From Demequina phytophila (GTDB lineage: Bacteria; Actinomycetota; Actinomycetes; Actinomycetales; Demequinaceae), in the NCBI RefSeq assembly GCF_000971135.1, contig NZ_BBLW01000001.1:248001-312000 (forward strand): 64,000 bases of DNA, read 5' to 3'. The translations under genes and the position numbers were made by a program. The notes below the pieces were generated by a model. That model worked only from the letters and a program-made list of their open reading frames with translations. It did no database searches and had not been told where the DNA came from. This document shows, piece after piece, positions 52,348-61,046 of this stretch (its first letter is position 1; the number at the start of each line of letters is the position of its first letter).

Positions 52348-54114
52348 TTACATCGTTGTTTCACAGGTGTCGAAGACCGCGGATCCACGCCACGCGAGCC
52401 AGTCGCCCGCGGCGGTGATGTCCTGGGCGCCGTCGGTCGCGTAGGGCTCGCAGAGGAAGCCCGTGACGATGCTGCCGTCATCGAGGGCGACGCTGCCGAT
52501 CGCCATCGGAGCGGGAAGCTCGTCGACGAAGGTGCCGAATCCGACGGCGGGAAGTCGCCACACCTCGCCGCGGATCGACCCGCCTTCGAGGGCCGTGCGG
52601 ACGAGTCCCGGCTTGGGCGGAACGGTGTCAAGAGCGTACATGCGGTACTCCGGGGCCGTGGCAGCCCCGCGCACCAGGCGCGCTCCCCTGTCCGTGAGCT
52701 GCGAGTTCAGCGCCTGGCCCGAACGGTGCGCGCCGACCACGAACACGTCCACCTCGTCGGGCTCGCGCGCGCCGGCAGCGACGCCGTCCGTCACGCCGCG
52801 GACCGCCACGCCGTCCTCGGTGCGCGCGGAGATCACCCGCGCAAGCTCGAGCAGCCTGACGTCGCTGAAGGCGTGGCCGGTGAGCATCGCGCCGAAGCGC
52901 TCCTCCCCCACGCTGCCCGCGGGCAGCGCGACCGCGGCCATGTCGAGGAGGTTGGCGAAGTTGGTGAACCGGCCCATGCGCGAGTTCGCGCCCACCGGAT
53001 CGGCCGCGACCTGGGCGAGCGTGGGGTGCCACGTGGTGGTGGGCGTGAGCACCGCGGCGGCGTCGGCGAGCAGCGCGGTCGCCGCGGCGCGGTAGCCCTC
53101 GAGCGCGCGCTGGTCGGCGAAGAGCGCGGCCGCGGAGTGGCCGGCGCCGGCGAGGACGATGCGCGCGACGGTCGGGTCGATCGCGTCGCCGATCGCGTCG
53201 CGATGGGCCTCGAGGTGGTCGCCCACGGCGGCGTAGCGCTCGGCGACGAACGAGGACTCGTAGAGCATGCGCGCGGCGTCGAGCAGGGGCGCGATCGACC
53301 GCTCGACGGTCTCAAGGCCGGCCGCGCGGGCCGCGTCCACCACGTGCGCGAAGCGCTCGGCCCACCCGGGCGCGAGCTCGCCCAGGTCCGCGGCCGTGGG
53401 CACCACCAGGCGCCGGCGCGCATCCGACGGCAGCGGCGCGGCCGCGGCGGGGCGAGAGGAGAGCGGGTCGCCCGCATCGGGGCCGCTCATCACCTGCACG
53501 GCGAGCGCGGCCAGGCCGGGGTCCGCGCAGAACACGGTCACGCAGTCGAGGGAGGCGCACGCGGGCACCACCCCCGTGGTGGGCACCAGGCCGCGCGTGG
53601 GCTTGAGCCCCCACAGCCCGTGGAGGGCGGCCGGCACGCGACCGGAGCCGGCGGTGTCGGTGCCGAGCGCGAGGTCGACCAGGCCGAGCGCGACCGCGAC
53701 GGCGGAGCCGGAGCTCGAGCCGCCGCTGATGCGGTCCTCGCGGACGGCGTGACGGACGGCGCCGTACGGCGAACGGGTGCCCACCAGCCCGGTGGCGAAC
53801 TGGTCGAGGTTGGTCTTGCCGACGACGATCGCCCCGGCGGCGCGCAGGCGCGCGACCGCGGCGGCATCCGCCGCCGGCCGGTACGCGAACGTGGGCGCAC
53901 CCGCGGTGGTGGGGCACCCCGCGACGTCGATGTTGTCCTTGACCGCCACCAGCCGTCCGGCGAGCGGCAGGTCCGCGCCCCCGGCGACGGCGGCGTCGAC
54001 GCGTGCCGCCTCCGCAGCGAGGGCCTCCGGAGAGACCAGGTGGATCCACGCCTCGGGCCGCGAGGTCGCGGCGACGGCCGCGGCGAAGCCCGCCACCGCA
54101 TCGGCCGCGCTCAC
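52348..54114 (-). CDS. atzF: Allophanate hydrolase
   Basis: 588-residue amidase-signature enzyme that splits allophanate (ureidoformate) to ammonia and CO2. The Ser-cisSer-Lys residues are in VAVKDNIDV, ISGGSSSGSAVAVA and GTDTAGSGRVPA (domain to about residue 430). The C-terminal about 150 residues (DEVDVFVVGAHRSGQALNSQL... EYRMYALD... PAVGFGTFVDELPAPMAIG) form the AtzF C-terminal domain, which excludes a generic amidase. GTG 54114 overlaps the UAAP2-type gene stop. It finishes the pathway begun by the carboxylase. Confidence 0.94.
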   Translation of the reverse strand: MSAADAVAGFAAAVAATSRPEAWIHLVSPEALAAEAARVDAAVAGGADLPLAGRLVAVKDNIDVAGCPTTAGAPTFAYRPAADAAAVARLRAAGAIVVGKTNLDQFATGLVGTRSPYGAVRHAVREDRISGGSSSGSAVAVALGLVDLALGTDTAGSGRVPAALHGLWGLKPTRGLVPTTGVVPACASLDCVTVFCADPGLAALAVQVMSGPDAGDPLSSRPAAAAPLPSDARRRLVVPTAADLGELAPGWAERFAHVVDAARAAGLETVERSIAPLLDAARMLYESSFVAERYAAVGDHLEAHRDAIGDAIDPTVARIVLAGAGHSAAALFADQRALEGYRAAATALLADAAAVLTPTTTWHPTLAQVAADPVGANSRMGRFTNFANLLDMAAVALPAGSVGEERFGAMLTGHAFSDVRLLELARVISARTEDGVAVRGVTDGVAAGAREPDEVDVFVVGAHRSGQALNSQLTDRGARLVRGAATAPEYRMYALDTVPPKPGLVRTALEGGSIRGEVWRLPAVGFGTFVDELPAPMAIGSVALDDGSIVTGFLCEPYATDGAQDITAAGDWLAWRGSAVFDTCETTM

Positions 54115-54791
54115 GCCTCCACCGCCGGGTCCGTCACGATCACGCGTAGTGGCGTGGGGTTGAAGTCGTTGCACGGGTTGTTGACCTGAGGGCAGTTGGA
54201 GATCACCACGAGCACGTCGCGCTCGGCGCGGAGCGCGACCCGCTTGCCCGGCGCGGACATGCCGTCGACGATCCCGAGCGTCCCGTCCGCCTCCACCGGT
54301 ACGTTCATGAACCAGTTGATGTTCGACACGAGGTCGCGCGGTCCCAGCCCGTGCCTCGCGCCCTCGAGCAGGAAGTTCTCGCGGCACGCGTGGTGGAACA
54401 GGGTGTGGTGCCCGTAACGCAGCGTGTTGGACTCCTTGGAGCAGGCGCCGCCGATGGTGTCCTGGCGGTCGACCTCGTTGCCCACGATGGTCATGAGCGG
54501 GTCGCCCTCGTTCGAGCGCAGCACGGAGCCGTCGACCAGGTAGGCGTGGCGCTGCGCGACCAGCGTCGCCTGCGCGCTGTACCGCACGTCGTGGTCCGCC
54601 GCGTCGTAGATGAGGCAGTCACCCGACTGGTTGCCGCCCACGTCGACGAGCGTCAGGACGTGCCCGGCGCGGACCACGCCTGACCAGCCCTCGCGCGGCG
54701 CGATCTCGTGGTCGAGCACGGCCGCACCCGGCACGTACGGCGTCGATCGGTCGAAGTAGGCGGCCTCGTGCGTGGCCCAGGTGACGGTCAT
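54111..54791 (-). CDS. DUF1989 protein UAAP2 (carboxyguanidine deiminase subunit type)
   Basis: 226-residue DUF1989 protein. The typical UAAP2 sequence is VGGNQSGDCLIYDAADHDVRYSAQ and GGACSKESNTLRYGHHTLFHHACRENFLLEG, with the conserved Cys probably a zinc ligand. Pairs of DUF1989 proteins beside a urea-carboxylase-like enzyme have been shown to form carboxyguanidine deiminase, which turns carboxyguanidine into allophanate. ATG 54791 overlaps the partner gene by 4 bp. The role is inferred from family and order. Confidence 0.9.
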   Translation of the reverse strand: MTVTWATHEAAYFDRSTPYVPGAAVLDHEIAPREGWSGVVRAGHVLTLVDVGGNQSGDCLIYDAADHDVRYSAQATLVAQRHAYLVDGSVLRSNEGDPLMTIVGNEVDRQDTIGGACSKESNTLRYGHHTLFHHACRENFLLEGARHGLGPRDLVSNINWFMNVPVEADGTLGIVDGMSAPGKRVALRAERDVLVVISNCPQVNNPCNDFNPTPLRVIVTDPAVEA

Positions 54792-55651
54792 CGGATCCCC
54801 CTCGCGAGCAGGTGCTGGTCGGTGTTGAGGTACGCGCGGGTGCGCTCGGGCGTCGCGGTCCACCACGGATCGGAGGGGGACGATGCGGCGGCGGCCCAGC
54901 CGTGGACGCGCAGGGGCCCCGTCCGGTAGCCCTCGGCGGGATCCAGCGGGTGGGCGGCGTTCGCCACGAGCAGGGTGAGGGGCATCTCCGCGACCAGGTC
55001 GACGGTCGCGCCCGCGCCGCCGTCGCCGGTCCACTCGAGGGAGCCGTCCGCGGCGACCCGCACGCCCTTGAAGAAGGACACGCTCGGCGGAATGTCGCGG
55101 GCCGTCAGCCCCTCCTTGGCGGCGGCGAGCAGCAGCAGCTCGCGGCCCGCCGCGGTGGCGGTGTGCGCGGCGCCCGCGCCGTAGCGCTCGACGTTGCCGG
55201 CGAGGGTGGTGACGCCGCAGAAGGCGTCGTGACGGCCGCCCGCGGCGTCGGCGACCACGGTCGCGAGCACGCGGCCGTCGCCGGACAGCAGCGGGTGCCC
55301 GGCGCCCAGGTACGCCTGCCACGGGATCTTCTGGGTGTCCGCGACGTTGAGCCGCTCCCCCGGGTTGAGCGCGCTCAGCACCACCACGTGGGCGCATGCG
55401 TCTCCGGTGACGTCCTCGAGGCGGATCCGCGTGCCGCGCGCCACCGTCATGTGCGTGTAGCCCGGGCCGGCGACGGTCTCCGCCCACACCAGGGTCGACG
55501 GATCCACGTCGGCGGGCGCGTACGGCGAGGAGGCCGGCGGCAGGTACGGCATGGCCTCGACGGCGGTGTCGGCACGTCCCCGCGCGTCGTCGCGCGCCTG
55601 GGCGAGCGTCGCGGTGCTCGAGCGGCGCCCCGCTCCACGGTCATCGGTCAC
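54788..55651 (-). CDS. DUF1989 protein UAAP1 (carboxyguanidine deiminase subunit type)
   Basis: 287-residue partner DUF1989 protein with UAAP1 features: VARGTRIRLEDVTGDACAHVVVLSALNPGERLNVADTQKIPWQAYLGAGHPLLS and a Cys in GGRHDAFCGVTT. The first about 30 residues are low-complexity and may not belong if a later start is used; GTG 55651 is supported by GGTGGAG just upstream. The operator at 55660-55673 lies 9 bp before the start, over the promoter. A copy of the dispersed 11-mer (54877) sits in the C-terminal Ala/Ser-rich stretch. Confidence 0.88.
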   Translation of the reverse strand: MTDDRGAGRRSSTATLAQARDDARGRADTAVEAMPYLPPASSPYAPADVDPSTLVWAETVAGPGYTHMTVARGTRIRLEDVTGDACAHVVVLSALNPGERLNVADTQKIPWQAYLGAGHPLLSGDGRVLATVVADAAGGRHDAFCGVTTLAGNVERYGAGAAHTATAAGRELLLLAAAKEGLTARDIPPSVSFFKGVRVAADGSLEWTGDGGAGATVDLVAEMPLTLLVANAAHPLDPAEGYRTGPLRVHGWAAAASSPSDPWWTATPERTRAYLNTDQHLLARGIR

Positions 55652-55659
55652 GGCTCCAC

Positions 55660-55673
55660 CTTTCGGTCGATAG
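55660..55673. promoter_or_regulatory. TetR operator 2 of the N-catabolic regulon
   Basis: CTTTCGGTCGATAG lies between the UAAP1-type gene and the divergent TetR gene, 9 bp from the former. It matches the sites at 52312 and 60815 at 11-12 of 14 positions. Confidence 0.75.
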
Positions 55674-55773
55674 GTACAGAGCGAGTGTAGGGCCCCTTTG
55701 TTTCCGCTCGATTTCGCGTGCGAGGCGCCCCGTCCCCGCGTGTCCGCAGGCGCTACTGTGGGGGCGATCCGCC

Positions 55774-56412
55774 ATGACGAACGCCGACACCGCCTCGACC
55801 CGCACCGACGCCCCGCGTCGGTCGCGCCCTCACGGCAAGGAGCCCGTGGGACGCGAGCGGATCCTCGATGCGGCGGCCCGGCTCTTCGTCGAGCAGGGCT
55901 ACGCGGCGACCACCACGCGTCAGATCTCGGCCGCGGTCGACATCAAGCAGCCGTCGCTGTACTACCACTTCCCCAACAAGGCGGCGATGCTCAAGGAGCT
56001 CTTGATCGAGACGGCGCGACCCTCGATCGACAAGGCGCGCGAGCTGCTGGCGGACACGTCCACGGACCCGCTCGAGCAGCTGCTCGCGCTCATCCGCTTC
56101 GACGTGCACCTGCTCGCATCCGGGCCGTCGAACATCGGCGCGCTCTACCTGCTGCCCGAGACCAACGAGCCGATGTTCGGCACGTTCCAGGCGCTACGTC
56201 AGGAGCTGGTCGGCGCCTACGGCGCGCTGCTGCGGCGGTCGATCGCCGCCGGCCGGGCCGACGTCGACGACCCGGCCGCGACGGCCGCGCTGCTGTTCTC
56301 CCTGGTCGAGGGCGTGATCCTGCGCCGCGCCGACGATCCGCGGCTGGATGCCGAGACCGTCGCGGACGGCATCGAGCAGGCGACGCTGCGCATCCTCGCC
56401 GCGCGCCGCTGA
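55774..56412 (+). CDS. TetR family regulator of the N-catabolic regulon
   Basis: 212-residue regulator. A basic disordered N-terminus precedes the HTH (GRERILDAAARLFVEQGYAATTTRQISAAVDIKQPSLYYHFPNKAAMLKELL) and a helical ligand domain. It is divergent from the DUF1989-atzF operon and convergent with the MBL gene. The three 14-bp palindromes nearby make it the obvious local repressor, with the imported compound, guanidine or a derivative as possible inducer. Start ATG 55774 is assumed; TACTGT lies 20 nt upstream. Confidence 0.9.
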   Translation: MTNADTASTRTDAPRRSRPHGKEPVGRERILDAAARLFVEQGYAATTTRQISAAVDIKQPSLYYHFPNKAAMLKELLIETARPSIDKARELLADTSTDPLEQLLALIRFDVHLLASGPSNIGALYLLPETNEPMFGTFQALRQELVGAYGALLRRSIAAGRADVDDPAATAALLFSLVEGVILRRADDPRLDAETVADGIEQATLRILAARR

Positions 56413-56433
56413 CCACACCCCCGCGCGCGGGGG

Positions 56434-57258
56434 TCACTCGACCCGCACGCGCTCCCCGCGCATCGCGGCGGCCCACGCCCAGAACTCGGGGTCGTGACCC
56501 GGCCACACCTCGACGCCGGCCGCGTCGAGGTCCGCGAGGCGGTCGATCGCCCGCTGCGCACGGACGTCACCATCCTCCTCCGGAGTCCAGCCGCACGGCG
56601 TCCGGGTGGTGATGTTCGCACGCAGATCGGCGGCATCGCAGGCGAGCACCACCGAGCGGCTCGGAAGGTCGACCCGGAACGACTGGTGGCCGGGCGTGTG
56701 GCCACCCGTGTCGAGTGCGGTGAGGCCGGGCGCGAGCGGCGTGTCGCCGTCGAGCACACGCACCGAGGACTCCGCGTCGAGCAGGTCCGACGCGATGACG
56801 AACTCGGGGCGTGACGCGCCGTCGCGCACCCACTCCCATTCGCGGCGCTGCACCAGCACCGGCACGTGGGGCGGCAGGCTCGGCGCGAGACCCGTGTGGT
56901 CGACGTGCGCGTGGCTGATCGCGCAGCCCGCCATCGTCTCCCACCCGAGCCCCACGCGCCCGAGGGCATCCCGCAGCGGATCTCCGGGCGGGATGATCGG
57001 CGTGTAGCCCTCGTAGTTGTAGTGGCGAGCGCGCGCGGCCTCGTCGCGCACGTGCGCGAGGTTGAAGCCGGCATCGACCAGCACCCAGCCGTCGGCGTAC
57101 TCCACCGCGCTCGCCGTCACGGGCTCGAGGAGGTAACGGTCGCGGCGACCGCCCCGGATCGAGACGCCCTCGCTGATGGGTTCGTAGCCGACCACGAAGG
57201 CGTGCAGGGCGACGGGACGCCCCGAGACCGCCAGCGCGCCGTCGAACTCCTTCACCAC
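56434..57258 (-). CDS. MBL-fold hydrolase of the N-acyl homoserine lactonase type
   Basis: 274-residue metallo-beta-lactamase-fold hydrolase with the metal motif ISHAHVDHTGLAP, DTGGHTPGHQSF and a late Asp/His pair (CDAADL, WPGHDPEF). It resembles AHL lactonase-like proteins but the substrate is open. GTG 57258 has GGAGG 6 nt upstream and begins 1 bp after the carboxylase stop, so the two are co-transcribed. That makes hydrolysis of a lactone, lactam or cyclic ureide feeding the carboxylase a plausible role. Confidence 0.87.
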   Translation of the reverse strand: MVKEFDGALAVSGRPVALHAFVVGYEPISEGVSIRGGRRDRYLLEPVTASAVEYADGWVLVDAGFNLAHVRDEAARARHYNYEGYTPIIPPGDPLRDALGRVGLGWETMAGCAISHAHVDHTGLAPSLPPHVPVLVQRREWEWVRDGASRPEFVIASDLLDAESSVRVLDGDTPLAPGLTALDTGGHTPGHQSFRVDLPSRSVVLACDAADLRANITTRTPCGWTPEEDGDVRAQRAIDRLADLDAAGVEVWPGHDPEFWAWAAAMRGERVRVE

Positions 57259-57259
57259 G

Positions 57260-60200
57260 TCAGACCTCCGTCCGGAGCGCCACGATCGCGTCTCCCGGTG
57301 CGACGGTGGCACCCGCGGGCGCGAGCACCGACTCGACGGTCCCGGCATGCGCCGCGAGCACCCTGGTCTCCATCTTCATCGCCTCCACGACCGCGACCGT
57401 ATGCCCTGCCTCGATGCGCTGCCCCTCCGACACGAGCACCTTCCACACGTTGGCGGCGAACGGCGCCTCGACGCCGATGCAGCCCTCCGCGAGCGCCGGC
57501 GGCGGCGCGGGAGCGGCCGGCTCGACGTCGCGATCGAACTCCCCCGCCGCGGTCCACCGGTCGCGCTCCTCCGCGAAGGCCCGGCGCTGCACGGTCCGGA
57601 AGCGGGAGATCGACTCGGCGTTGTCGTCGAGGAACCGCGCGTGGTCGGCGAGCGAGAGCTCACCCGCGGTGATCTCGGGGCGCCACAGGCCCGCGGAGAA
57701 GTCGGCGCGCAGGCGCAGCAGCTCGTCCGCCTCGACGGGGTACCAGGTGATGCGGTCGAAGAAGTCGAGCAGCCACGGGCGCGAGCCGTCGATGGCGCGG
57801 TCGGCGCCCGCGAAGGACGCCCACCGGTCCCACACCTGCGTGGTGCGCCCCACGAACTGGTAGCCGCCGGGGCCCTCCATGCCGTAGATGCAGAGGTACG
57901 CGCCGCCAATGCCGACGGAGTTCTCCGCCGTCCACGTGCGGGCGGGGTTGTACTTGGTGGTGACCAGCCGGTGCCGCGGGTCGAGCGGCGTGGCGACGGG
58001 GGCGCCGAGGTACACGTCGCCCAGGCCCAGCACCAGGTACTCGGCCTCGAAGAGCGTGCGGTAGACGTCGTCGACGCTCTCCAGGCCGTTGACCCGCCTG
58101 ATGAACTCGATGTTCCAGGGGTTCCACGGGGCGTCGTCGCGGACGCCCGCCTCGTAGCGGGCGATCGCCTCGCGCGTCGCCGGGTCGTCCCACGACATCG
58201 GCAGGCGCACGTGACGGCTCGGGACCACCAGGTCCTCGGCGCCCGCGACGTCCGCCGCGAGCGCGAGGAGCCGCTCGAGCGCCTCACGGTTCGCGTGCGC
58301 GGGGTCCCCGAAGGTGACCTGGAGCGACCGGATGCCAGGGGTGAGGTCCCGCAGGCCCGGGAGCGCCGCGTCGCGCACGCGCTGCTGGAGCACGTGGACG
58401 CGCGCGCGCAGCATCAGGTCGAGCTCCTGCGGGCCGAGCTCGATCAGCAGGCTGTCGTCGCTCTGGCGGCGCACCACCACGCCGTCGCGGTCGGCGAGCA
58501 CGCCGCGCGGGGCGCCCGGCTGCTCGGGGATCGCGGGCTCGAGGCGCACGAACCGCACCTGGTCGCCGGCCGCGAGCTGGCCGAGCTTCCACCGCTCCCC
58601 CTTCGCGACCGTCACGGGGGTGACGAACCCGCCGAGGCTGGGCCCATCGGGGCCGAGCAGCACCGGGGTGTCCCCGGTGAAGTCCATGCCGCCCACCGAG
58701 TACGGGGTGTCGTGGATGTTGGACGGGTGGAGGCCCGCCTCGCCGCCGTCGGCACGCGCCCACGAGGGCTTGGGTCCCACCAGCCGCACGCCGGTACGGT
58801 CGGAGTTGAAGTGCACCGCGTAGGCGGCGGTCAGGATGGTGTCGACGTCCTCGGGCGTGAAGAAGTCGGGGGCGCTGTGCGGCCCGTCGAGCACCCCGAT
58901 CTCCCAGGCGGTCCCGATGGCGGGACGCTCGACATCCACCGCCACCTCGACAGGGAGGGCCGCCGCACCGGGACCGGGCGCGAGCGGCAGCTCGTCGCCG
59001 GTGTGCAGCGCGCGGCCCGCGTGGCCGCCGAACCGCCCCAGCGTGAACGTCGCCCGCGATCCCAGGTACTCGGGGACGTCGATGCCGCCGCTCACCAGGA
59101 CGTACGCGCGCAGGCCCGCCTCGACGCGGCCCACGGTGAGCACGGAGCCGGCGGGGACGTCGATCGCCTCCCACTGCGCCACGGCACGGCCGTCGACCGT
59201 GACCGGCACGGGCGCGCCGGTGACGCACACGCGAGCGTCCCTGGACATGCGCAGCGACGGCCCCGACACGGTGCATTCGAGGCCCGCGGTGCCGGGGGCG
59301 TTGCCGAGGATGCGGTTGCCGAGCGTGAAGCTGCGGTCGTCCATGGGGCCCGACGGCGGCACCCCGATGTGCCACAGCCCGGTCCGGCCGGGGCCCTCCT
59401 GGACGGTGGTGAGGAAGCCCGCGTCCTCGACGCGGATGCCGCCCGCCGGCGCGGTGATCTCCGCGCCCAGGCTCGCGGTGGTGTGCGCGCCGTCCGCCAC
59501 CACCGGCTCGTTCGCGATCCGGCGCAGCAGCGCGAGGTTGGTGTGCACGCCGTCGATGCGGGTCGCGTCCAGCGCGTCCGCCTGACGCGCCCACGCCTCC
59601 GCGCGGTCCGCCCCCGCGGTGACGACCTTGGCCAGCATGGGATCGAAGCGCATGCCCACCTCGGTGCCGGAGCGCACCCATGTGTCGACGCGCGCGCCCT
59701 CGGGCAGCTCGACGTGGGTCACCGTGCCGGGGCTGGGGCGGAAGTCCGCGACGGGGTCCTCGGCATAGACGCGGCTCTCGACGGCCGCACCGGAGACGGG
59801 CACCTCGCCGGTCCCTGCGTACGGCGCCAGGAAGCTCGCGTCGCCCGCGGCGAGGCGGATCATCCACTCCACCAGGTCCACGCCGGTGACGGCCTCGGTG
59901 ACGGGGTGCTCGACCTGGAGGCGCGTGTTGATCTCAAGGAACGACGCCTCGCCGGTGTCCGCGTCCAGCACGAACTCGACGGTGCCGGCGCTGCGGTACC
60001 CGACGCTCGCGCCCAGCGCGCGGGCCGTCGCGTGCAGCCGCTCGCGCACGTCGGGCGCGAGGCCGAACGCGGGCGCCTCCTCGACCACCTTCTGGTTGCG
60101 GCGTTGCAGGGTGCAGTCGCGGTCGCCCAGCGTCACCACGCTGCCGTCGCCGTCGCCGAAGATCTGGACCTCGACGTGCCGCGCGCGCTCGATGTAGCGC

Positions 60201-60805
60201 TCTGCGAACACGCCGCCGCCGACCACGGCGGCGATGCGGGCGACGCCCTCGTACGCGTCGGAGACCTCGTCGAGCGCGCGCACCACCGCCATGCCCTTGC
60301 CGCCGCCGCCGGCGGCCGCCTTGAGGATCACGGGCAGCCCGATCTCCGCGATCCGGGCCCGCGCGTCCTCCGCGTCGCGCAGCTCCGGCGTCGCCGCGGA
60401 GGTGGGCACACGCGCCGCGATCGCCCGCTCGCGGGCGGCCTGCTTGTCGCCGAACAGCGCGATCTGCTCCGGGCGGGGCCCGATGAAGACCAGCCCCGCG
60501 GCCTCCACCGCGGCCGCGAAGCCGGCGTTCTCGGAGAGGTAGCCGTAGCCGGGATGGATGCCCCACACGCCGTGCGCGAGGGCGACCTCGATGAGCTGCT
60601 GCGCGTCGAGGTAGGGGTCCAGGTCACCGCGGCGCTCCAGCCGCACCACCCGGTCGGCCTGCTCGATGTGGAGGCTGCCGCGGTCGTCGTCGGTGTACAC
60701 GCCGAGCGTGGTGCCGCCCCACGCCGTGACCGTGCGGAAGATGCGGCACGCGATCTCGGCGCGGTTCGCCACCATGACAGTTCGCGGGGTCGTCTGGGTC
60801 GTCAT
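57260..60805 (-). CDS. Biotin-dependent urea/guanidine carboxylase
   Basis: 1181-residue multidomain enzyme. A biotin carboxylase (residues about 1-450; ATP loop KAAAGGGGKGMAVV, EINTRLQVEHPVTE) is followed by the KipA-like AHS2 part (DAGFLTTVQEGPGRTGLWHIGVPPSGPMD...), the KipI-like AHS1 part (MSWDDPATREAIARYEAGVRDDAPWNPWNIEFIRR...) and a C-terminal biotinyl domain with VEAMKMETR (Lys near residue 1144). It carboxylates urea to allophanate or guanidine to carboxyguanidine. The two DUF1989 genes favour guanidine. ATG 60805 lies just below an operator shared with the rest of the regulon. Confidence 0.95.
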   Translation of the reverse strand: MTTQTTPRTVMVANRAEIACRIFRTVTAWGGTTLGVYTDDDRGSLHIEQADRVVRLERRGDLDPYLDAQQLIEVALAHGVWGIHPGYGYLSENAGFAAAVEAAGLVFIGPRPEQIALFGDKQAARERAIAARVPTSAATPELRDAEDARARIAEIGLPVILKAAAGGGGKGMAVVRALDEVSDAYEGVARIAAVVGGGVFAERYIERARHVEVQIFGDGDGSVVTLGDRDCTLQRRNQKVVEEAPAFGLAPDVRERLHATARALGASVGYRSAGTVEFVLDADTGEASFLEINTRLQVEHPVTEAVTGVDLVEWMIRLAAGDASFLAPYAGTGEVPVSGAAVESRVYAEDPVADFRPSPGTVTHVELPEGARVDTWVRSGTEVGMRFDPMLAKVVTAGADRAEAWARQADALDATRIDGVHTNLALLRRIANEPVVADGAHTTASLGAEITAPAGGIRVEDAGFLTTVQEGPGRTGLWHIGVPPSGPMDDRSFTLGNRILGNAPGTAGLECTVSGPSLRMSRDARVCVTGAPVPVTVDGRAVAQWEAIDVPAGSVLTVGRVEAGLRAYVLVSGGIDVPEYLGSRATFTLGRFGGHAGRALHTGDELPLAPGPGAAALPVEVAVDVERPAIGTAWEIGVLDGPHSAPDFFTPEDVDTILTAAYAVHFNSDRTGVRLVGPKPSWARADGGEAGLHPSNIHDTPYSVGGMDFTGDTPVLLGPDGPSLGGFVTPVTVAKGERWKLGQLAAGDQVRFVRLEPAIPEQPGAPRGVLADRDGVVVRRQSDDSLLIELGPQELDLMLRARVHVLQQRVRDAALPGLRDLTPGIRSLQVTFGDPAHANREALERLLALAADVAGAEDLVVPSRHVRLPMSWDDPATREAIARYEAGVRDDAPWNPWNIEFIRRVNGLESVDDVYRTLFEAEYLVLGLGDVYLGAPVATPLDPRHRLVTTKYNPARTWTAENSVGIGGAYLCIYGMEGPGGYQFVGRTTQVWDRWASFAGADRAIDGSRPWLLDFFDRITWYPVEADELLRLRADFSAGLWRPEITAGELSLADHARFLDDNAESISRFRTVQRRAFAEERDRWTAAGEFDRDVEPAAPAPPPALAEGCIGVEAPFAANVWKVLVSEGQRIEAGHTVAVVEAMKMETRVLAAHAGTVESVLAPAGATVAPGDAIVALRTEV

Positions 60806-60814
60806 GCGGGGACT

Positions 60815-60828
60815 CTATCGTACGATAG
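60815..60828. promoter_or_regulatory. TetR operator 3 of the N-catabolic regulon
   Basis: CTATCGTACGATAG is a perfect 14-bp palindrome 9 bp upstream of the carboxylase start codon. Related sites lie at 52312 and 55660. Confidence 0.8.
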
Positions 60829-60883
60829 GTAAACGCCGTGTTACGTCTCGACGCGCGCGATGTTTCGTCGCCCGCTGGGCCCC

Positions 60884-60941
60884 CGCCCGGGTGCGCCGGG
60901 ACGATGCGGCGGCCGGCGCATCGTCCCCCGTCACCCGGGCG
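60884..60941. repeat. Nested palindrome, second copy
   Basis: Outer arms CGCCCGGGTG (60884-60893) and CACCCGGGCG (60932-60941) enclose GGGACGATGCG (60898-60908) and CGCATCGTCCC (60917-60927), all perfect. The layout and the GCGGCC centre match the element at 43007-43071. It lies between adhE and the carboxylase promoter. Confidence 0.85.
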
Positions 60942-60964
60942 AAGGGAAGGCTCCGGGAACGACA

Positions 60965-60998
60965 CAGGGCCCCGACACCGGTGGGTGTCGGGGCCCTG
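60965..60998 (-). terminator. adhE terminator
   Basis: Perfect 15-bp stem, CAGGGCCCCGACACC and GGTGTCGGGGCCCTG, with a 4-nt GGTG loop, about 50 bp after the adhE stop. Confidence 0.92.
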
Positions 60999-61046
60999 GG
61001 GAGGGACTCGCGGGCGTTCGGCCCGCGAGCCGGATCTGTCAGCCGC

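Noticed and set aside
60806-61046. Possible guanidine riboswitch upstream of the carboxylase
   Set aside because: I looked for a ykkC-type or mini-ykkC pattern and saw only a short leader with the 14-bp palindrome and GC-rich repeats. A covariance-model search would settle it.
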